Source: Hofstenia miamia | Taxonomy: Eukaryota > Xenacoelomorpha > Acoela | NCBI GenBank assembly: GCA_004352715.1 | Contig: SCFE01000027.1 | Span: forward strand, 1,329,639-1,393,638 | Direction of reading: 5' to 3' | DNA: 64,000 nucleotides | Shown: piece after piece, positions 57,001 through 64,000 of the stretch | How positions within the stretch are numbered: position 1 is the stretch's first letter | Layout of the letters: every line of letters starts with the position of its first letter | Position numbers and translations under genes: made by a program | The notes under the pieces: generated by a model | The model's input: the letters and a program-made list of their open reading frames with translations, nothing else | Databases searched by the model: none | What the model was told of the DNA's origin: nothing

Positions 57001-60000
57001 CTACAAAAAAAAATTCCACCTCTTCTGCACAACTAGGAAGCTTTTTATTTTCTATTTTGTTGTTAAGCAATTGAAATACTTTAGCTGTACAGCATGAAAG
57101 AGGTCCACGGAAACCCAAACTAAAGTACATCGCAACTTCTCAAACTTTTGAACCATCTCCACAGCAAGAATCGTCAGCAGTCATACTACCGGGAAATGAT
57201 CCACGTGTATCTAATTCCTTAACCCATGCTTCATTTTTCTATAAGTAATTATTTTCACTTAATTATTGTTTGTTGATGTAATTGAGTTTAGCACTTTGTA
57301 TAATTCATTTCTCATGCAACGCTCCGTAGACATAATGCGATTGGAAAACATTTCTTTAGACTATTCTGTTCCTACTTTGTTTGATACTCTTAAAGAGGCT
57401 GTTCGATGGGCAAAATATTTGCCAGCTCTAAGATTGCTATCTGAGAAGTCACAAGTATGTTTGAACACTTTTATTTTTTTTTAATTATTTGGTCTGTAAA
57501 ATTTTTGTTGTAATAGTATTTCCTACCTAGTTTAATTGTTATAGAGCACACGTGATTATTAAGTAATAGCACTGTTTGTAGAAAAAAATTATTTAAGATT
57601 ATATATATATATTTATTTATGCTACAGCGGTAACGACAATGTTCGTAGTGTTCTCGTATTTTGAATGGTGTTAGTCTAACACCACATTCAAGATATTTTA
57701 TATCTGACCAGAGTTTTAGAAATGTAATGACTCTGAAATTTTCATTTGCAAAAATTGTTTGCATTGGGGCACTATCCGGTAAATTGTATTAATTTATGTT
57801 AAAACAGTCAAATAATGCATGATTTTCAAATGCGCATTTAAACATAAATGTTTCAAAGTGTTTTCTGCACGTATTTCAACTAAAGCCCTTTGGGGTATTT
57901 GTTTCAAAAGATTCCGACAGATTGACTTTCGGCACAATTTGTTGAGCTATAAATCCAATAAATAAACAAATAATTTGAAATCCAATGTACATTTTTATAC
58001 AAATAGATGTCCATAATTGATGGAATTAAACAAATCGAAGTTCATCCATCCACTAAGAAGGCAATTGATTTCTGTTCTGCCTACAGCTGTTCAAACATAT
58101 TGACAAATGGAGAACTCCACGGGAATGTGCTCAATTGAAAGTCAATGGTCCTCGTTCATTATGCATGACTAGATTGACGCAGGCCGTGTTTGCTTATTAT
58201 TTAATTAATAATAGTCTTGCCCTACGCTGATTGTCTGTGCCCCATTGAATTTGGTACTCTTTTTACAAATCTTTAGACGAGATGACATTCGCCGTAATTC
58301 TCAACTCGACAATTAGACTTAAAACCTCGAATATTGTTTTGTGGAAAATACACTATTGATTTCTGCCTTACTTGTATTTCAGTTGATCAATAATTAATAA
58401 ATTTGGGGAAACGGAATGTTAAATTGCCGTCCGTGATGTTTCGCCATTTAGCGAGTTTTTAAATTCTTCGATTGATGAGCCCTAATAGCTTTCTCTTTAA
58501 CATTTTAAAGTTAAACAATGTAAGATTGGTGACATTTCCTTTGAGGACTTTACATTCTCTTCAAGTTTAAAGAGAAGCTAATTTGCGTAATTAAAACCCG
58601 TTTACGCCTCTTTCAATTATTTTCCTCTAAAGCATTTTGACAAGCTGTGTCTCTTGTTAAATTGAGAAAAACTTTCTTTTACAGTATTGGTTAATTGAAA
58701 GTTCAATTTGTCTTTATTTACTAAATAATATTTAATGAACCTGTTATTTTGTGAAGAAATTTTTTTTAGAATTTTACTTTGTTTGCTCGAGGACTTATAA
58801 TTTACTTATTTTCAGATTTCATGGAACTATTTAACAAATTGTGGAAATATCGTTCCCACTTTGGATGCTGTTATATCTACTGTACATTTACATCTGTTTA
58901 TATCTTGTTTTATGAGATATACCACTTTCTGTAGGCTTGAATTGTGTAATTCCACACCATAGCATGTTATGTTAGATTTTATAGTAAAGATATAGAAGAA
59001 CAATGGAAAAACGGTGGGAACATTTTGTAAATTCGTTATAACTGTCTATCAATATTTTAGTAATGTTTACTTCAAAATTTATTATAAAATTTTAAAATAT
59101 TGCCAATTTTGTGCTATTCATGAAACTCACACCTTAAGTGCATGTACATTAAGTCTGAACTAGATTAAACACAAACTAAATTTCATGTTTGTATTTTTAA
59201 AATGTCACTGCAAACAAATGGATTTGCATTTTAAATTAGTTATTGTCTGCAAAGTATACTTCGTTTAGAATTCATAATTAACTTTGAGACGTTTCTTTGA
59301 TACATATTTTTGTGCGTGAACTGACCATAGTTTTTTTTCGATTTTTCCTTGGTGTTATATACAATGTATATAACACTTAATATCAGGTTAAGGTGTAAAT
59401 AAACGTTTTGTTAAGCTTTAATTTAATACTAAAAGTATTAAGTAACATTTTAGAAAAAATCAAATTGTGGAATGGGCAAGTACAAGAGGGGCGTGAGAGG
59501 GCTAAGGCTCCTCATTCAAACATATATTTGATAAAAGCCAACTCGAAGACATTAACAACCCCACTAAATAGTGAAACAGAGTTCTTTGTCAGGATATCCA
59601 CTTTTCTTTTACCACTCCAAATCACAAACGCTTGTACTCGGCTGTAAATTATAGTTTTGCATAAAATATGTTTATTTAATTTACAACATTTGCCGGATTT
59701 ATTTTTGTGATGTTTTGATAAATAGACAATATTCTAATTTCTGTAACTTCTACACCCCATTTGCAACTGTTGATCATTTGAGGTGGTATGCTTTCTTATG
59801 AGACTGGTTAAACCGGGTTGTACCTCAAAATCCTACCCATATCAATTTTACCTTCAATCCTGCTACTTTAGAAAATTATTAAAACGCATTAATTGACAGA
59901 AATTTTTTTTTATTTGGGTTTGTTTTTATTTCTAATGTAATTAAAATGGTTTTTTTTGGTTTGATGAGTTGCCAACAACTAATTGTAAGTTAATTTTTCT

Positions 60001-60293
60001 TGTTATGAATCAGCAATAACTTCTGATGAAGCATTTCTTCCATTGTATCTAAGCTCAATTTATTTAGGAAAACCTTCTTAGCGAAAGCTGGCGAAGTTTA
60101 TTTATAATCACTGCTTATGAAAGAAACAATTTAATGACCTATAACAAGTCACTAACCGAAAAGTATCCGCATTTACGCGATGTGTTTGACAAGATCTTAC
60201 GAATGGAACTCGACAAGACAGAGTGCACAGCAATTAAGAACATCATTCTTTTCAATGCAGGTATAATTTATAAACAAAGATGTTCACTGAAAT

Positions 60294-60330
<37 letters not shown>

Positions 60331-61637
60331 ATATTTAAAAATACCTCTCGCTGTTCAAATCACTGATGTTTGTATTATACCGAGTACACACATAGCTTAT
60401 ATTAATTTTATGGAATATAATCTTTTGTATTACATACCACCATATTTAATATATTTATGTTTTATTCAGTTATTGCAAAAAATAATTGTGTTTTGTACTG
60501 TGAAATTGACTAAATAAGAGACGCATACTGCCTAAGTTATAAAATTTTGCGGGGTTCTTTCTGAAAAAATGACTTTAGGGAGAGTAAACTGTCTTCTCTA
60601 GACTTCTGATCCCCTTACTTGCGCCGCCACAGTATATATATATATATANCGTATGCAAAGGCTGCACAAATTTGTCACTTTTACAGCAAATCCCGAGTGA
60701 TCATCTCAAACACGTAATAGTTGATCGGGAGGTCGGTTTGTAATCTCTAATCTCCAATATGCATTGATTACAAATGATTTATGTAAAAGGGAATCCTTTT
60801 TTGTACATTCATAAATTTTTTTTCCATAATCCATTAATATTGCAATGGATCTTTAATTTTATTCCTGTGAATGAGTTCATTGCTAAGAATATTAGTTGCA
60901 GTTTCGGGATTTTTTAAATGACAGAAGAAGTTCTTACGGAGGATCTTGAAAGTGCAATAAGATTTATTTTCTTAAAAAATTACCTTTTCAACATTAAAAG
61001 CTATGAAAATATTTTTATGCTGCAAACAAAAGTGGATTCTATTAATTAATGAGCTTTGTTTTTCTATATTTTTTATTGATATTGGTTTTGAATATAGTCT
61101 TAAAGGTCATAAAAAAGTAATAATCGATTATTTATTGTTTTTATTATGTAAATGTAAATACATTAAATTTCAAATTATTTTTTTAAGAACAACAATATTT
61201 TCCTGTAAAGCTCTTTCGTTTGTTAAAACCATCTTCTAATTCGGCGACTGCGTTTTAGGTTTAGGGTAGGGCGTAGGGGTTATCAAAGTTATAATTGATT
61301 GGAAAACAGCTGATTGACAAATGGTTACAGCCCTAGTTCCCAAGGTAAAAAAGTTTTAAAATTATTTGTATACCTAGATTGCGAGGAGTTACCTGATCGC
61401 AAAGTGATAGCAACTATGCAGGATCAAGCGCTTGTGTTTCTTAATGACTACCACAAACAGATCGTACAACCCGCTCGATTTGGTCGAATTTTGTTATTGA
61501 TTTCTACATTCAATTCCATCTCTAAGGACTCTGTTCTGCACTTTATACTCGATGGATGTACAACGCTTTCCAGTTCAACGCTTACTGCTTTTTTCAATGA
61601 GGCCACTTCAATGGATCGTTTCCTGAACTTATGTTAA
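53112..61637 (+). CDS. NR2E1: Tailless/TLX nuclear receptor (NR2E1), six exons
   Basis: Spliced from 53112-53190, 54231-54470, 57085-57244, 57292-57454, 60068-60260 and 61378-61637: 1,095 bases, 364 residues plus stop (vertebrate TLX about 385). All introns are GT-AG and all phases join cleanly (1, 1, 2, 0, 1). The short MSK-type N-terminus leads directly into a two-zinc-finger DNA-binding domain with P-box CDGCSG, then the family signature AVQHERGPR, a hinge, and a ligand-binding domain. An orphan repressor that controls neural progenitors and anterior patterning in other animals; that role is known for the family and inferred here. The second finger's D-box loop is two residues longer than usual. 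A hAT MITE and an assembly duplication lie in intron 2. Confidence 0.93.
54041..54087. repeat. TA microsatellite in tailless intron 1
   Basis: 47 bases of alternating TA, 144 bases before exon 2. Confidence 0.95.
54231..54470 (+). CDS. NR2E1: Tailless exon 2 (DNA-binding domain)
   Basis: Starts after tttttcag and ends before GTGAGT. It encodes both zinc fingers: [27 protein letters not shown], then [13 protein letters not shown] and [11 protein letters not shown], with all eight zinc cysteines present, ending MNKD. Confidence 0.95.
54552..54768. repeat. Duplicate flanks around an NNN gap in intron 2
   Basis: About 107 bases on each side of the 3-base gap (54659-54661) are the same apart from one visible substitution (caatgaatg against caataaatg). 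A scaffold join with unmerged overlap. Confidence 0.9.
54915..55237. mobile_element. hAT MITE family B, copy 2
   Basis: The 323-bp element in tailless intron 2 aligns with 9407-9796. Ends are CAGATTTGCA and TGTCAACCCTG. The flanking 8-mers atgatggc (54907-54914) and ctaatggc (55238-55245) match at six positions. Confidence 0.8.
57085..57244 (+). CDS. NR2E1: Tailless exon 3 (T/A box and hinge)
   Basis: Starts after atactttag and ends TATAA before GTAATT. It encodes [20 protein letters not shown] at once, the conserved C-terminal extension of the TLX/PNR DNA-binding domain, then a Ser/Pro-rich hinge. Confidence 0.9.
57292..57454 (+). CDS. NR2E1: Tailless exon 4 (LBD helices 1-3 region)
   Basis: Follows a 47-base intron. 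It encodes [20 protein letters not shown], matching the LBD start where TLX has an S-I-K-W-A-K-S-V-P-A motif, and ends LSEKSQ before GTATGT. Confidence 0.9.
57455..60067 (+). other. Tailless intron 4
   Basis: 2.6 kb, AT-rich. Holds a small TA tract (57600-57612), a palindromic patch near 57661 and a near-perfect gtgttatata palindrome at 59352-59376. No gene seen. Confidence 0.7.
60068..60260 (+). CDS. NR2E1: Tailless exon 5 (LBD core)
   Basis: Starts after tttatttag with [20 protein letters not shown], the counterpart of the TLX helix 4-5 block (L-x-E-x-A-W-R-E-L-F), and continues to [17 protein letters not shown] before GTATAA. Confidence 0.92.
60292..60334. repeat. TA microsatellite in tailless intron 5
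   Basis: About 43 bases of TA with short interruptions. A second TA tract ends in a single n at 60649 in the same intron. Confidence 0.9.
61378..61637 (+). CDS. NR2E1: Tailless exon 6 (LBD C-terminus)
   Basis: Starts after tacctag and reads [20 protein letters not shown], then [18 protein letters not shown] (helix 10 region, R-F-G-x-L-L-L pattern) and a terminal helix [16 protein letters not shown] with a normal stop. AATAAA follows at 61649-61654. Confidence 0.92.
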
Positions 61638-61648
61638 TTAATTTAATT

Positions 61649-61654
61649 AATAAA
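61649..61654 (+). terminator. Polyadenylation signal of tailless
   Basis: AATAAA, 11 bases after the stop codon. Confidence 0.65.
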
Positions 61655-63512
61655 ATTCATTTTTTAAGAATGTTTGATATTAGCCATTAAATTATTTTGT
61701 ATAGTTTTCTGTATAACTTAAAAATATTAACTAACAATGATTAAAGATGTAGAAAGATTGTTATAAAGAATAAAAACTTTGCAAATACATAGTAACTAAT
61801 ATTGCTAAATGCATGGTGCTTCTTCTATTTCAAAACAATTTTATGAATTATAGCATTTACTCACCCTAATGAATAAAAATGATTTGAGGGTTCGACTTAA
61901 TAGACGTTCAGCTGCGAGTGGAAAACTGCATGACATAGCAGGGTTTGTTTTTACTAGCCGTTTTGAAGAAACACTATTTTAATATTGTTTTGGTTTTTTC
62001 CATCTTATTGATAACAAACAATGAAACCAGAAAAAAGAATCTTAGTTACATGATTCATCACTATATTGTAATATGAAAATAATTTAAAAGAATTCCAGTT
62101 ATGGTGATGAAATTCATTTGTTTGTTCCATAAAATTTCGATTGCCAATGATAAGTTCGCAGTTGTGAATTCAAGTGTAGAAAATCATAATATAACTGTTA
62201 ATTTCCTATATTGAACTTAATCCAATGCCCATTTTTAATTTATAAATGGATAGAAAATGCAAGAAAGGGTTCTAGAAACTACATCTCGGACACATAGATA
62301 ATCAGAGCCCAGCAGGGGATCCAGAAAGAATTGATGGTGTGAATGTATTGATAAATTACCAATTCCCCCTGTAGTTCATGCTGGTATATGCATACTTCTA
62401 TAAAATACAAATGAATATGATTCGTTTAGAATATGATTGAAATATTTATAATACAAATTTATCCCTATACTACATGAGGTGTTAATTTTGAGAATTCGCC
62501 GGTTTTTTTAATTTTTAGGATGTTGCAGGCATTGTATTTTCATTTAAGTTTTGCGATTTTGGTAGAATTTTTTTTTAAATATCATGAATATAATTGCTTC
62601 AATATGACAACATTTGCAATTTTAAAGCTGGTTGTCATATGGCAAAAATTATTCTATTGTAAATTTTTCGAACTTGCTTGAAGAATTTATCCAGTGACCG
62701 TGTTAAAGCATGTCATTTGCAACCATTTCTATTTGATGAATATATATTTGTACGTCATAGCAAAATAGATAGTTGCCATGTGACAAAATAAAATCCTTAA
62801 CCCTGTATTCAACTCTTGTAGGAAAAAAATAGACGATTAATTATGAAATTTTATAAAAATCTTCAATTTTTAAAAAATATTTGCAAATTAGGTAGAATTC
62901 GAAAATTCATTTTTGCAGAAACACCGTTCCTCATACTTTTTTAATTAATGGGAGATGCAATCAAGACAAACTTCCATTAGAAGCATAACTAAAATTCGTC
63001 TCAGCAAAGCCTTTTCATATTTTATTAGTGAATAGTGGCAGATTTTTTTAATAAGATAAGATAAGATAATCTATATTCATTTGAATTTTTTTACAATATT
63101 TTACTGATATTTCAAATGAATAGCGTCATTAACTACTATGTAAAAAAAAATGAATAATAACAAAAATATATATATATATATTCTATCCTAATTAATTTAG
63201 GAAAAAATTTTGAACTAAGGCACCTTAATTTGTGTGCGAAATATCTTGTTTGTAATGTTTTTGAACAGATTTGCTATCAGCATTATGAAACATTGTTAAA
63301 GGAATCTTTGAATGAATATTTTTATTCGATATTCTTATTAAATGTATGCTACAAAATTCAACCATACAACAATAATTTGATGACATCCCTGTATATGCTA
63401 ACAGTATTTTAAATACAATTCTACCCATCAAACACACGTCCTTCATAACGACGTCGGTTTTGTGTCGTATTTGCGTTTTATAGTATATTAAGTAGATAAA
63501 GATCCAATTCAA
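61655..63512. other. Convergent intergenic region
   Basis: Lies between the 3' ends of tailless (plus) and the acid phosphatase (minus). AT-rich, a short (ataag)n patch at 63054-63068 and a TA tract near 63166-63181. No supported gene. Confidence 0.6.
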
Positions 63513-63518
63513 TTTATT
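63513..63518 (-). terminator. Polyadenylation signal of the acid phosphatase gene
   Basis: AATAAA on the minus strand, just after the stop codon at 63528. Confidence 0.6.
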
Positions 63519-63527
63519 TTACTTAAT

Positions 63528-64000
63528 TTAAAGAATAAGCTGGATTACATAGTCATCATTAATAAAATGAGTCGCATTAATTTCACTGATACCGTTACAT
63601 GACGTAAGAAAGTTTTCTACTACTAGATGTCGAGTTTTTTCCAAAAACAATTCAAGCGGGCATAGCTCTTGTAAATTACATAATGGCAACATAAGGACGT
63701 AAGGGTCGCTATTTGATTCATTGCGGTAAGAGAGTTTTAGAAATTTTCCTAATCTGCTATTTGTGTAAACTTCGAAAAGCAGAGTACTAGCATAGCTTGG
63801 CATTATGTGATTATAGACCCCTAACAACATTGTAATTGAGATAATGTTGCTATCATGCCCAGAAAATGCTACAAATTTTGGAACTTTGGATATATTCTGC
63901 GTCATCTGCATCAGAAGATGTCTTATCTTGTAAAGAAGAGGTCCACCTAAAATAACATTTGCCTTCTGGGTTAAAAAAGGTCGGCTCATTTCGAATTCAG
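63528..64000 (-). CDS. Histidine acid phosphatase (ACP2/ACPP-like), 3' part
   Basis: C-terminal portion of a branch-2 histidine phosphatase, continuing beyond the window edge. GGPLLYKIRHLLMQM, then PKFVAFSGHDSNI with the catalytic HD pair of this family (vertebrate form SAHDTT), then YNHIMPSYASTLLFEVY, KLSYRNESNSDPYVLMLP and CNLQELCPLELFLEKT with the conserved disulphide cysteines. The family removes phosphate from monoesters in lysosomes or secretions. The frame is open to the window edge (the Met at 63989 is probably internal). After the CPL block it ends within about 43 residues without a hydrophobic tail, so the product looks soluble rather than a membrane-anchored ACP2. Confidence 0.88.
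   Translation of the reverse strand, partial: EFEMSRPFLTQKANVILGGPLLYKIRHLLMQMTQNISKVPKFVAFSGHDSNIISITMLLGVYNHIMPSYASTLLFEVYTNSRLGKFLKLSYRNESNSDPYVLMLPLCNLQELCPLELFLEKTRHLVVENFLTSCNGISEINATHFINDDYVIQLIL

Noticed and set aside
57656-57695. Palindrome around gaatggtgttag in tailless intron 4
   Set aside because: Short, with an unpaired bulge; no support for function.

Overview
The window is AT-rich (roughly 70 percent by eye) nuclear DNA of an invertebrate animal. It holds intron-containing genes with GT-AG introns, a nuclear receptor, a microsomal cytochrome P450, a ciliary microtubule inner protein and a lysosomal-type acid phosphatase, set in a dense layer of mobile DNA. The host cannot be named from sequence alone. 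A hydrozoan or other AT-rich invertebrate would fit the transposon mix (CR1 LINE, hAT, mariner, Chapaev-like, Maverick-like), but this is only a guess. Five N gaps, three of them with duplicated sequence on one or both sides, point to a draft assembly.

Layout. 1-4 kb: AT-rich DNA with two non-autonomous hAT-like elements built from reiterated GC-rich words. The larger one carries a nested 741-bp retroposon that starts exactly with an HDV-like self-cleaving ribozyme. 4.3-8.9 kb: a broken Gypsy RNase H, then a complete two-exon P450 on the minus strand with a LINE fragment in its intron. 9-20 kb: no host gene; MITEs, repeat copies, a hAT relic and a tRNA-derived SINE. 20.3-24.5 kb: a degraded LINE interrupted by an intact 3.1-kb Chapaev/RAG1-like DNA transposon with a 671-aa transposase. 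25-29.5 kb: a decayed Maverick-like, virus-like element (B-family polymerase palm plus SF1 helicase on the plus strand, chromodomain integrase on the minus strand), interrupted by a small LTR element full of tandem repeats.

30.1-34.8 kb: tandem long-TIR MITEs, an intronless CIMIP1/C20orf85 homologue, and a nearly intact CR1-type LINE on the minus strand. In that LINE the PHD-finger ORF1 and the endonuclease-RT ORF2 are in one frame, separated by a single UGA in the context UGA-CUAG. 36-39.4 kb: a 1.2-kb repeat family with nested hAT MITE and mariner remains, duplicated around an N. 40-48.8 kb: one unrecognised coding-like segment, two or three hAT relics and small MITEs.

53.1-61.6 kb: a complete six-exon tailless/NR2E1 nuclear receptor gene on the plus strand (364 aa when spliced). 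63.5 kb to the end: the 3' part of a histidine acid phosphatase gene on the minus strand. The host genes form no cluster by function; the stretches between them are mostly mobile-element sediment.
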